Shown here: positions 20,191 through 29,799 of the stretch, piece by piece | Position numbering within the stretch: position 1 is the stretch's first letter | How the letters are laid out: each line of letters starts with the position of its first letter | DNA from: Cristatella mucedo | Lineage: Eukaryota; Bryozoa; Phylactolaemata; Cristatellidae | Direction: 5' to 3' | DNA: 37,605 nucleotides | NCBI GenBank assembly: GCA_009760855.2 | Contig: WPIO01000488.1 | Coordinates: forward strand, 1 to 37,605 | Made by a program: the position numbers and the translations under genes | The notes under the pieces: model-generated | What the model saw: the letters and a program-made list of their open reading frames with translations, nothing else | The model's database searches: none | What the model was told of the DNA's origin: nothing

Positions 20191-20624
20191 GGTCTATCGC
20201 CTCTGATGGCTCGGCTCACTGATCGTAGACCTCCAAAAAATTTTTCCAACGGGCGGCTACAGCTGCTATTTTCTGCAATCAACTCGTTGCAACTGCGGTG
20301 TTGGTTTCTTATAGCAAGAGAAAACCGGTGCTTTGTGTTTAACCGCCGAATTTCACCAGTTCGTGCTTTTCTGGCTCTGACGCGTTTTCTGTCCTCCTGC
20401 GGCCCAGCCCATCCAGAATCCACAACTACTCTTTTTGCCACGTGGCAGTATAGTGTCGAGGATGTCGGATCGTCGCAATGCTGAGCTGGTTTTCATTTTC
20501 CGCATTGCATAAGGATTTAGCTCGTTATTTACCACTGAATGAATTCAATGCGACTTCGCATGCACGCTACATATCTAATAAGTAAATAAAGTAAGAATAA
20601 ATTCATATTCAAATTCATTTTATA
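20191..20624. repeat. Repeat-derived flank similar to 35891-36050
   Basis: GCCTCTGATGGCTCGGCTCA plus the following ACGGGCGGCTACAGC-like stretch recur at 35901-35965. The rest is unclassified. A short AT-rich run at 20575-20620 precedes the LINE tail. Confidence 0.5.
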
Positions 20625-20680
20625 ATTCATTTGCATAGCGCCCTAAGGGAAACCACTTCTCTATTCGGGCGCTTTACTTA
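20625..20680 (-). mobile_element. L2-type LINE 3' hairpin remnant
   Basis: The AGCGCCCTAAGGGAAACCAC...GGGCGCTTTAC hairpin is preceded by an AT-rich stretch in place of the (AAT)n tract. Only the terminal structure survives. Confidence 0.55.
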
Positions 20681-20779
20681 TGCCTGCGACCTCGGCCCAG
20701 ACCTTGGTCGGGCGAGTGCCTTGACCATTGAGCTGTACCTTCGCCACGCCTTCTTGTGCAATCGACTCCAACCCAACGA

Positions 20780-21323
20780 CTCAACGAGCGGTCCTGCAGC
20801 GACGCAGCCGTATCGCTGTAACGCTGCGAAAATTGAAGTTCCGTGGCGCCTATTCGGTAAGCGTCAGCTGAATCGCAGTTCGACCAGGATTAAGGAGGCT
20901 GGCTGGCCGGGGCATCCGAGACCGCGGCATGAGAACCCCTATCGGCTACGAACTTGGATCTTTGGTTGGTTAACCCGAAACCCTGCTTTCCGTAATGGAA
21001 AATCCCAATCCCAGCTGCGTGACGCCTATCATAGAAATAGCAGTTGCATCGCGTAAATTTGCCAGCGAACCCTGAATTTTGTCTTTTACTTCGCGGAACT
21101 GCAACCGAATTTGCATGACGCCGGAAACGGCAGCTGAATCGCACTTCGATTCAATTGGGAAGCGATCGTTGACCCGGTACATCGGAGGCGATCCATCGCT
21201 AGATCGCCTATGGGAGACGAACAATATTTAAAAGTTCGGATTAAATTTAAGCGTAGCAGACCGCAAGCAACCGGCGTCACGTTATTTCGCGATTGCCGCG
21301 CGATGCTGAAAGGGTTGCAGGAC
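20780..21323 (+). repeat. Dispersed repeat beta, longest copy
   Basis: Parts recur at 25018-25205, 25940-26030 with 26130-26215, and 36303-36445. Marker strings: CCTGCAGCGACGCAGCCGTA, CAGTTCGACCAGGATTAAGG, TTTGGTTGGTTAACCCGAAA and, 200 bp further, GCAAGCAACCGGCGTC. No coding frame or TIRs were recognised, so it is an unclassified, probably non-autonomous repeat. Confidence 0.65.
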
Positions 21324-21439
21324 ATTTTCCCCCTGGACGTTTGCCCCCCCCCCGGACATTTCTCTCCTGGTAAACCTTGGAACATTTTCCCCCGGACATT
21401 CCCCCCTGGGGTAGGACATTTCCCCTATGTTGATGAATG

Positions 21440-21515
21440 TATAAGTAAGAATACAGACATATATGTATATATATATATATACATATATGTATATATATAT
21501 ATATGTGTATATATG
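21440..21515. repeat. (TA)n microsatellite
   Basis: ATATATGTATATATATATAT-type runs inside the putative TIR element. Confidence 0.9.
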
Positions 21516-21894
21516 ATCAAATGAAGTTCACGCTCTATTAAAATAAAATCAATTCAGTATAATTAGAGGGATGGATGGATTGGAATGATGGTTTGTTATG
21601 GAGCGAGCGGCGGCGGTGGTTTCCGTGGCTGCGGCAGCGGTGGCAGCAGCGTCGGCGAGCTATACAGTTTGGTCCCGCGGGAGTTCGGTCCCGCTCGACG
21701 CAGTCAGGCACTTGTTCGTACCCCGTCAAAAGTGAGAACGTGCTACGGTGTGCCGCGCGTTCCTGAAATTGAGCTCTAAGCCTCAGAGGTCTACTGAGTA
21801 TAACTCGATCTCAAAAGATCTCGCTACGCCCTAATACGCACCAATTAAAGCACGGAATACGAGTTAGGGTGGATTTAGGCGGCGGAGGTACAGC

Positions 21895-22052
21895 CCGCCG
21901 TAAACCCTAAATCCTAACCCTACACCTTAAAACCCTAAACATTAAAATATAGAAACCCTAAACCCTATATCCTAAAAATCTAAATCCTAAACACTAAACC
22001 TTAAACACTAGACCCTACAAACCCTAAATCCAAAATTCCTAAAACCCTAAAC
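21895..22052 (+). repeat. Degenerate telomere-like (CCCTAAA/CCCTAA)n array
   Basis: About twenty variants of AACCCTAAA/CCTAAATC/CCTAAACAC follow one another without a strict period. The same octamer core ACCCTAAA occurs in the solo LTR near 33155, 33275 and 33395. Resembles an interstitial telomeric sequence or a telomere-mimicking minisatellite; the native telomere repeat of this organism is not known from the window. Confidence 0.7.
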
Positions 22053-22149
22053 CATATACGTGGGGAAATGTTCTACCATGGGGGATGTCAGGGGGATGTC
22101 GGGGGGGGAGGGGAACGACCAGGGGTAAATGTCCGTACTCAGATGAAAT

Positions 22150-24150
22150 GGAGGCCTATAGGGTCAGCTGATGGATGCAGCTGTACTCAGGTCACTACTC
22201 GAGAAAGCACCACTAGACCGAGAGAATGAAATTTCTCTTAGGTTATCATGTAACACTTGACAAAGAGAACTTGAGCAATTTCCGCCCAGTTTCACTTCTA
22301 AGGTTTCAATCAAATGCCGTGGAACGAGTCCTGGCAGACCAGCAGAACTTATGCGTTGAAACTTCAAGCCTTGCTCGTAAGTTTCAGTCTGGTTTTAGAA
22401 CTAATCACCCCCACAGAGTCAACATTGCTTCGGGTGTACAACAACCTACGTAGGAATGCAGGCATGAGTAGAATCTCTGCTTGTTTTGCTTGATCTTTCG
22501 GCAGCTTTTAATATATCTTCGATCACAAAGTTCTTCTTGAGCGCCTCTTATCTCGCCTGGGCATCACCGGCACGGCATTGCAACGGTTCAGGTCGTATCT
22601 TAGTGGAAGACTCATTAATCTGAAATATGGGGTAGCTCAGGGCTCAGTGTTGTGTCCAATTCTTTACACGGTTTACACTCTCCCTCTTTCTGATGTGATG
22701 GCCAAGCAAATCTAGGCTTTCACTTCTATGCGGTTGACACTCAGTTGTACCTTTGCTTTGATCCGTCCCAGCCTTCGAGCACCTCAAACTCTCTCAACTC
22801 ACTTGCTGCATGTATTGATGACATCCACACATGGATGGCAGCACGTTTTCTTAAACAAAACGATGCTAATACTAACTGATTATTTATGAGCAAACCCAGT
22901 GAGATTCGGAAATCGTAAGGACTGGCGCTCAAAATTGGCTCTGCAAGCATATCTCCAGTTGAATCAGCTCGAAATCTAGGTGTCATGTTCCAAAGTGACC
23001 TATCGTTAGACGACCACGTCAGCTTCACGATCAAGTCTGCCTACTTTCAGATACATAGCATTGCTAAAATTCGGGCTTGTTTAGATAAGGATGTCACGTC
23101 TAAGTTGACCCATGCATTTGTGACATCCCATCTTGACTTCTGCAACTCACTGCTTGCTGGCCTACAGGCCAGTGCAATCAGGCGATTACAGCTGGCGAAA
23201 AATTCCGCAGCTAGACTTGTCTGTCGTGAGCGTCACAGTTGCCAGATCACACCACTTCTCACCGACTTGCACTGGCTACCAGTCAAGCAACGTATCCACC
23301 TCAAATTCTCTAGACTCACTTGCTGCATGCATTGATGACATACGCACATGGATGGCAGCAAATTTTCTAAAACTAAACGATGATAAAACTAACTTACTAG
23401 TTATGGGCAAACCCAGTGTGATTCAGAAATTGGAAAGGCTGACTTTCAAAATTGGCTCTGCCAGCATATCTCCAGTTGAATCAGCTCGAAATCTAGGTGT
23501 CATATTCCAAAGCGACGTCTTTTTAGACGACCACATCAGCTCCACAGTCAAATCTGCCTATTTTCAGCTTCATGACATTGCTAAAATTAGGGCTTGTTTA
23601 GATAAAGATACCACGTCCAAGTTGGTCCATGCATTCGTGACATCCCATCTCGACATCTGCAACTCACTGCTTACTGGCCTACCAGCATGTGCGATCAGGC
23701 GATTGCAGCTGGTGCGAAACTCTGCAGCTAGGCTTGTCTGTCGTGAGCGTCGCAGTTGCCACATTACTCCACTTCTCGCCGACCTGCACTGGCTACCAGT
23801 GAGGCAACTGATTGACTTCAAGGTTTGGTCGCTCACTTTTAGGTCTTTTCATTCTATGGCTCCAGCCTATCTTTCATATATACTACTCCATCAGGCCAAG
23901 CATCGTACCACCCGCTTCTCGGAATCAAACAGTCTGGAAATACCTCGTACGAACGTTAAATCCTTTGGAGACCGTGCATTTAGCTCGTATGCTCCCACAG
24001 CCTGGAACTTCCTCCCGACCTGCGTCAGAACATCCCCTGACCTGACCACATTTAAAAGAAACTTAAAACCACACCTATTTAGGACAGCATTTAGTGGGTC
24101 CCTGTGATTCGTCCTTGATGTGCTTATGCGTGCTGACACTGTGCATTTTT
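22150..24150 (+). mobile_element. Chimeric L2-type LINE: two RT 3' halves in tandem
   Basis: First part, 22150-23300: fragmentary RT (SNFRPVSLLRF at about 22280, AFNISS/HKVLLERLLSRLGITGTALQ-like palm near 22500-22600), then the DPSQPSSTSNSLNSL region at 22760 and on to HWLPVKQ at 23290. Second part, 23301-24107: restarts at the SNSLDSL region and runs in one open frame to LFRTAFSGSL. The junction near 23300 joins the HWLPVKQRI region of one copy to the SNSLNSLAA region of another, so about 0.5 kb of coding is duplicated. The 3' UTR stops at about 24150 with no hairpin or tail. Confidence 0.88.
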
Positions 24151-24311
24151 TTGCAATTTCATGCATTTTCAATGGCCACAAGAACCAAATCTGCGTCCCA
24201 AGATTCAGTAGGTGGGGCGATAATGGACTCTCTTAGTTACCGCCGCCCCGGCGGCAGTAACATATCAACACATCATCTCCGACGACAATCTTCAAAAAAG
24301 AAAAGGAAGTC

Positions 24312-24478
24312 CTAGCTGATTTAACGGCCTCTTTCATATAGCGACACAGGAGCCTTTAAGGCTATCACCACCGCTTGCAAAAGCGATAAAGAGTCATCTA
24401 GCGCAGGATTCGAACCTAAGAGCTCGGGACCTCGATCGTGAAAAGTAACCGCTTTGCCTGGTGTGCCATCAGGGCATC
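24312..24478 (-). mobile_element. tRNA-derived SINE, family 1
   Basis: On the minus strand: A box TGGCACACCAG and B box GGTTCGAATCC, then the body shared with the other copies and an end reading CGTTAAATCAGC. Both Pol III boxes are consensus-like. Confidence 0.8.
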
Positions 24479-25017
24479 AGCTGCGGAATAACACTTGCTT
24501 CCGGTTTTTGTGCCAATGTAAAAATACTAATTTAAACGTATTCATGACAGCTAAATGAGGAGCTACGGCCTTGGACAGCCGTATGCCGCCGGTTACTATG
24601 AGCTGCTGGGCAGGGCTACGAGTTAACGCTTTTTGAGATCGTTTAATAACTACCAGTCCAACGGTTGACCCCGAGGTGGCGCGTCATTATTTTGAAATGA
24701 TACTTATTTAATGTTTTGAAGTGATTTCGTGCGATCCCGTTTAGGGCTGAGTAGCTTATATCTACAGTGCCAGACCAGAAAACCGTCGCTAGGTATACGT
24801 TGTTTCTCAAAAAATTACTTTGTCGAGTTCAATGTTCTACTTCCAGTGCAAAAAGGTCTTACAAATTAATTTTTTATTTACCATGTTCCGGTCATCTGTC
24901 AATAGCCAATCCTTGGAATGGCATATATAACATGTTTATATTTTATTAGCTAAATCAAATACAATCGCTACATTTTGCCTATTTTTTTTTAGCCATTCCC
25001 CCATTCATTATTGAGAA
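24479..25017. other. Intergenic stretch, nothing recognised
   Basis: No gene or repeat assignment. It is AT-rich in its last 200 bases. Confidence 0.4.
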
Positions 25018-25205
25018 AGCGGCAGTTCGACCAGGATTAAGGAGGCTGAAGCTGGCCCGGGCATCCGAGACCGCCAGATGAGAACGCCTTTCGGCTACGA
25101 ACTTTGAACTTTGGTTGGTTAGCCCGAAACCCGGCTCTCCGTAATGGGAAATCACATCCGCGGCGGCCAGACGTGTATACTAGAAATGGCGGCCGTACTG
25201 CAAAT
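25018..25205 (+). repeat. Dispersed repeat beta, partial copy
   Basis: GCAGTTCGACCAGGATTAAG and the GGTTGGTTAGCCCGAAACCC segment match the copy at 20875-21040. Confidence 0.75.
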
Positions 25206-25229
25206 ATTTCGAGAATAAATCCTAATACT

Positions 25230-25905
25230 GTTTCAGTAACTCACTGCTTGCTGGCCTACCGGCACGAGCAGGCAGGTGCTTACAGCTGGTGCAAAACTCT
25301 GCAGCGAGACTTGTCTGTCGTGAGCGTCGCAGTGGCCACATTGCACCACTTCTCGTCGACCTGCACTGGCTACAAGTCAAGGAACGGATCGACTTCAAGG
25401 TTTTGTCGCTCACTTGTAGGTCACTTCATTCTTTGGCTCCAGGCTACCTATCAGATCTACTCCTCCACCAGCCCAAGCATCATACAGCCCGCTTTTCGGA
25501 AACTAACTGTTCACCTATACCTCGTACGAATCTCAAATCCTATGGAGACCGTGCATTTAGTTCGTATGCTCCCAAAGCCTGGAACTCGCTCCCGACTTGG
25601 GTCACGACATCTCTTGACATTGAAGAAGAAATTGAAAACGCACCAATTTATGAGAGCATTTAGTGGGACGCTGCGATTCTTCCTTTATGTGCGTATTATG
25701 CGTGCTGACACTGTTGCAGGCCGCCACTGACCGCACTTGCATGCTGACCCTGTGCGTGTCACCCCGAACCACGTCATTCTGGTTGATTATCGACCAATGA
25801 CCGTCCAATCTTGTTTCCTTTGCAGAAAATTTAAAGCCCTTAGAAAGAGTTTGAGCTCTGTGAGGGTGCTCTATCAATTGTATTGTGGCTATTATTATTA
25901 TATGA
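25230..25905 (+). mobile_element. L2-type LINE, 3' portion
   Basis: From AACTCACTGCTTGCTGGCCT (CNSLLAGLP) through a mostly open frame (25289-25663: QNSAARLVCRERRSGHIAPL, a WLQVKERIDFKVLSLTCRSL segment, FGDRAF-type) to the 3' UTR, hairpin (about 25830-25875) and a short (ATT)n tail. Frame breaks separate the first 70 bases and the C-terminus. Confidence 0.88.
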
Positions 25906-25939
25906 AATCAAAGTCACAGTTGTACGATGCCTAGTGTTG

Positions 25940-26030
25940 AAATATCGGCTACATCGCAATTCGAATATGCAGCGTGGCTGACTGGCCCAGGACATCAGAG
26001 GCTATAGCATGAGAACGCTTCAGAAAATGT
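25940..26030 (+). repeat. Dispersed repeat beta, short copy
   Basis: CATCGCAATTCGAATATGCA, then GGCTGACTGGCCCAGGACAT and GCATGAGAACGC correspond to 20870-20940. Its continuation (AAACCGTAAACAACCGGCGT) resumes at 26175, so an L2 tail inserted inside it. Confidence 0.6.
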
Positions 26031-26105
26031 GAAGTGCCTTGGAAGAGATTAAGTTCACTGAGGGTGCTATATATCAAATGTATTATTATTATTATCATCG
26101 TCATC
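26015..26105 (+). mobile_element. L2-type LINE 3' tail inside repeat beta
   Basis: AAGTGCCTTGGAAGAGATTA, a partner stem and an (ATT)n/(CAT)n tail. It is flanked on both sides by repeat beta. Confidence 0.6.
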
Positions 26106-26215
26106 ATCACGCCCATTTGCGACACGACGTTCGATAAAATAATTCTAAAATTCGGAATCAATTAAGCTTAGCAAACCGTAAACAACCGGCGTCGCGTCGT
26201 TTCGATATTGACATG

Positions 26216-26838
26216 CAATATTCGGCCGATAACCTACTTGTAACCTGGTGCAGGTTTTGCCCCGTTTGTCACTCATTAGTCTTCTCGCATGATCTCGCAA
26301 ATTATCCAAACCTGTTTGTAAAGTCTAAGAGAAACGGTGAAACTTTTGCGGATACCACTCCGATGGACCAATTTTTTTTACCTAAGCGCATTGCTCAATA
26401 GAGCATGTTTGCGAGTATCACTAACGGTTAGTTTAAAGAAATTAGTGGCGCTGAGTATTGTGCGTGCTTCTGCATCAGTTTCTTAGCGTGATAGCTGTGC
26501 GTTTTTGCAAGCTTACTAACTAAGAATAAATCACCTTCAATGAACTACTGATTAACGCCTCTTTTGCGGCGAGCTATTTTTCAAGTACCCGAATAGGGAT
26601 TACCTTAGGTCAAGCCTAAGGTCAAACCTTAGGTCAAGACGAAGGTCAAACCTTAGGTCGAACCATTCAACTCTGCTGTGTGCTACTCTAGTATGAATAA
26701 TTACGTTACTATTACCTGTCGTCATTTGTGGACCTAGTTCATTTCCTGGCGGTAGGAAATGCTCCGAGTGACTCGAAAAAATATTCTCGTCACGAACTGT
26801 TACTTAAAACCAGAGTAAAACACCTTTACTGAATCGTT
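26216..26838. other. 3' flank of paralogue 2, with a palindromic short-repeat cluster
   Basis: At 26603-26663 CCTTAGGTCAA recurs in direct and inverted orientation (GGTCAAGCCTAAGGTCAAAC and similar). CCTTAGG/CCTAAGG are themselves near-palindromes. No gene was recognised. The 30 bases just beyond the stop match the 3' flank of paralogue 1. Confidence 0.5.
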
Positions 26839-28059
26839 TCAATTGTGTTCTTCACCCGCTGGACAGCGGAGAGCGTCCTTGTCCCCCTTTTCACTCCGCT
26901 CAACGTAAAACACTTCTTTAGCGATTCGATAGCCGTGACCGTGAAAACCCCAAATGTTCGTCACCAATACCGTCATCAGGCTCTGATCAAACCTGTGGCA
27001 CTTGGCAAAGTCGTTGATGCTCCGACCGAACTCGCAACGCCCGGGTGCCATTACCGGAGCGATGCAGCGACGGTCGAGTGCACACGCATAGAACCAGAAC
27101 AGGAACGTGGAGAAGAGCTCTCGCGTGTTGGCGACGAGTAGCGAGCCCCCCATACCCGTGGTCGTGTGCTGCAAGCTCTCGTCGTCCACGGCAATGTACA
27201 AGTACATCTGTGGAAACGTCGCCGCCCACACGGAAAGACTAGCGTCGCGGAACATGACCATGCCGTGCCGCTCTTTTAGCAGAGACAAAACATGAGTGAC
27301 ATTTGAAGACGTGAACCGTATGGAGGCATCAACCCACCATAGGATCGGATTGGATTCGCTAAATGACTCCATGATGACGAGTGGCTTGAAGGCACACGTC
27401 TTCAGCGTCGCCACGTGCTTCGGGTACTTGGAGAAATCGAAGTGCTCGTACGTCACTCTGCAGAGCGTCTTGAGAGTGGCGGCTTGCTCGGCCTTGAGCC
27501 CGAGGTCCCAGTAGATGATCTGATTACCTGGAAAGAACTTTTGTATGCTCTTCACCAGCACGAGACTCTCATTGAAATGATTGGCGCTCGCGGCAGTGAT
27601 GAAGGAGAGCGAACGCAGAAGGTCAAGGTTTCGTAGATCGACGGTGCTCTCGGCCGACGCGAGCGCCGCTTTGACGAGTCGCGAGGGAAGACGCAGAGGC
27701 TTCGCCGCCGTGCGGCACGCGGTTTTGGGCTCTGTTCCCGAGGCGCCCCTGCTGCCGATGCCGTCACAGCAAGCCGTGTGCCTGACCTCGACGACGTCTT
27801 CGCCTTCGCCTGCGGTCAAGGTCAGGTCACCGATGGCGGGCAGCGTGTCGTTGCAGACGGCCGGAAATCCGGGGAAGCTCATGTCGAACGCTTCTATAGG
27901 CTTGGAGAGCCGGTGCTTCTGTTGCGTGTGCTCGCACGGTTGGTGCCTTTTGCTGAGAAGGACCAGGCCAAAGGCCAAGGCCGCTAGCACGGCGACGAGG
28001 ACGACGGTCGCTTTCCACACTGCCCCGCCGTTTGGCAGTCTGCCGCAGCGGTACGTCAT
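26839..28059 (-). CDS. Type II membrane putative glycosyltransferase, DUF1647-like, paralogue 2
   Basis: 406 residues from ATG at 28059 to TGA at 26839, with no internal stop. One membrane segment (about 15-35, VWKATVVLVAVLAALAFGLVL) follows a short cytoplasmic tail with Cys 5. Blocks parallel paralogue 1: FDMSFPGFPAVCND (58-71), FFPGNQIIYWDLGL (175-188), WWVDASIRF (241-249), VDDESL (291-296), RRCIAPVMAP (330-339) and HRFDQSLMT (355-363). The lumenal domain is highly conserved while the cytoplasmic tail and anchor are not, so the selected part is lumenal. Cysteines flanking FYACALDRRC and CEFG probably form disulfides. Probably a Golgi enzyme on glycans; the substrate is unknown. The longer frame start at 28104 lies upstream of the predicted acceptor and was not used. 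Confidence 0.88.
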   Translation of the reverse strand: MTYRCGRLPNGGAVWKATVVLVAVLAALAFGLVLLSKRHQPCEHTQQKHRLSKPIEAFDMSFPGFPAVCNDTLPAIGDLTLTAGEGEDVVEVRHTACCDGIGSRGASGTEPKTACRTAAKPLRLPSRLVKAALASAESTVDLRNLDLLRSLSFITAASANHFNESLVLVKSIQKFFPGNQIIYWDLGLKAEQAATLKTLCRVTYEHFDFSKYPKHVATLKTCAFKPLVIMESFSESNPILWWVDASIRFTSSNVTHVLSLLKERHGMVMFRDASLSVWAATFPQMYLYIAVDDESLQHTTTGMGGSLLVANTRELFSTFLFWFYACALDRRCIAPVMAPGRCEFGRSINDFAKCHRFDQSLMTVLVTNIWGFHGHGYRIAKEVFYVERSEKGDKDALRCPAGEEHN

Positions 28060-28085
28060 TTCTCGGTCTGCAATTGGGAGCCACG
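28060..28085 (-). other. Predicted 3' splice acceptor of paralogue 2
   Basis: Minus-strand GGCTCCCAATTGCAG|ACCGAGAAATG: the exon would start at 28067, 8 nt before the ATG, matching paralogue 1 in leader length and sequence. Partner donor proposed at 31303/31302. Confidence 0.6.
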
Positions 28086-28113
28086 CATGCACCGATGCCA
28101 CCACGTGTGAGTG

Positions 28114-28399
28114 AGCTTTGCGTCACTGGGGTCACAGGCCGTCTGGCGCCTCGACGGACGGAGCCGCGAGCGAGCGATTGTTCGGTGCCGGCGGGAGCAC
28201 ACAATCGAGCGGCACAGCGGTTCAAGCGATACAGCGAGCCTCGACCTTGACCTCGAGCTTTGCGTCACTGGGGTCACAGGCTGTCTGGCGCCTCGACGGA
28301 CGGAGCGGCGAGCGAGCGAGCGATTGTTCGGTGCCGGCGGGAGCACACAATCGAGCGGCGCAGCGGTTCAGCAAGCGATACAGCGAGCCTCGACCGATG
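28114..28399. repeat. 142-bp tandem duplication
   Basis: Copy 1 is 28114-28255 and copy 2 28256-28399, both beginning AGCTTTGCGTCACTGGGGTC and both containing CTGTCTGGCGCCTCGACGG-like, GTTCGGTGCCGGCGGGAGCA and AGCGATACAGCGAGCCTCGA. They differ at few positions plus small indels (extra GAGC and AGC units in copy 2). It lies in the predicted intron close to the acceptor of paralogue 2. Confidence 0.9.
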
Positions 28400-29799
28400 T
28401 CGCCGCGGGAGCCTGCCGCGGGCGTGGGAAGGCCTACAAGAAGATGTCAACGCCGACGACGGGTCGCTCGGGCGCACGGCAGCAACTGAGCAGCGCCTGC
28501 ACGCCCGGCAGCCTGGGCGCTCTCTGCCATGTTTCTGAATCGAACGGTTAAAATGGTGCTGAGCTGCTGAATCGACATGACGGAAGAGTACCCTAGATAG
28601 AACTTCTTGTTCTGCTTCCAAGGGATTTCTATGCGCATGGTGTGTAGAATGTCTGCCGATGAATGACTTCCTGGCCTTTAACCTTTGACTTTCATTAACT
28701 CCTCCGCTCGGCCTTTTCACTCTCATCGAAAACTCCCAAACTGACCTCGACTTGGCAGGACTTGCCAGATTATGGCCAGATTAAGCCAGAGAGGCCGATG
28801 ATGTTCGCTCTGTTCTACTGTTTTCACGCACCACGCTCTAGCTGGAGATCACAAAAGATCATACGAGATCTTACGAGATACCTGACGATATCCGACCTGA
28901 GGTCAGGTGGCAGCATGCCCGCATCTCATTGCAGCCTGAAGAGCTGGATGTCGGCAAAAGAACGACCTTAGCAGCCTACATGATTGCAGCCATGGAGCTA
29001 CATGACGCTGAGGTTAGTCGCTGACGAAACTTGCTTGTAACTTGAAACTAAAAGCTTAGCTTGCTTCAAACTTTACTTTACACATAGCTTGCCTGAAACT
29101 TGCAGCATAACTTGCTTGAAACTTGAAAAGCGCTGAGAAGAGGACTTGAGCAACTGCCATTAAAACCTCCGACAGCCTCGGTGCACTGTGAAGTTAATGC
29201 CTGGCAACGTATTGAGGCCCAAAGTTTACACCTAACTAGAGAGTGCCGTGAGGCTTGTTTAATTAACCGGCTGATTCCTGCCTTTATCTGAGAAATAGCT
29301 ACAGCAATAGAGGTTACCATGAGTGTACACAATGTTAACAAGCGGTAAAACATACACGAAATAGAGAAGGCAATTAGTCAGGAATGCATCTGCTAATGTG
29401 GCTGAGCAACATCTTGTTGACTCCAAACGAGGTTTGGACCTTTAACTGACTTCTGCGTGTTACCTTCGGGTGTTACCTCCGCTTTTATTTTCGCTGCAAC
29501 GGTTCATGAGCTGTCGTCGGATGTGCTCATCAAAACAGTACCTGTTTTGCCTGACGTGCGATGTCGCTATTAGTCGATACCTAACTGCGAGCCTTCTTCG
29601 ACGGTTAAGTAAGAACCTCCCTGCATCCTGCGTTAACCCTATCGACAGCTCGGCTATCAAACCTGTAACCCATAACTCTAAAGTGCTGATTAGCACTCAC
29701 TGAGGTAGAAGCTCACGTGCCGTGCCTCAGCATGTTGTGATAAGTCGACTTGCTCCTTTACTTAGGTCCACTTTAAATTCGAAAAGGCAGTGTCATCCT
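28400..29799. other. Intergenic or intronic stretch, one weak coding-like frame
   Basis: GC-rich to about 28540, then mixed. A plus-strand open frame 28842-29024 (60 codons from a stop to TGA) reads with plausible codon use ...EVRWQHARISLQPEELDVG, then KRTTLAAYMIAAMELHDAE. It lacks a start and no family is recognised. At 29032-29130 CTTGCNTGAAACTTG-like motifs are repeated about five times. Confidence 0.35.

Larger units (their letters stand above)
21324..22133. mobile_element. Putative DNA element with inverted GGACATTTWCCCC subterminal repeats
   Basis: Left end: GGACATTTTCCCCC at 21324 and four further variants to about 21428. Right end (22063-22133): the reverse complement in at least four variants, ending AGGGGTAAATGTCC. 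The pattern of several motif copies in inverted orientation at both ends is typical of terminal/subterminal repeats bound by a transposase. The interior (about 620 bp) has an AT microsatellite, GC-rich DNA and a degenerate telomere-like array, but no transposase ORF. No clear target-site duplication was seen. The family is not identified. Confidence 0.55.
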
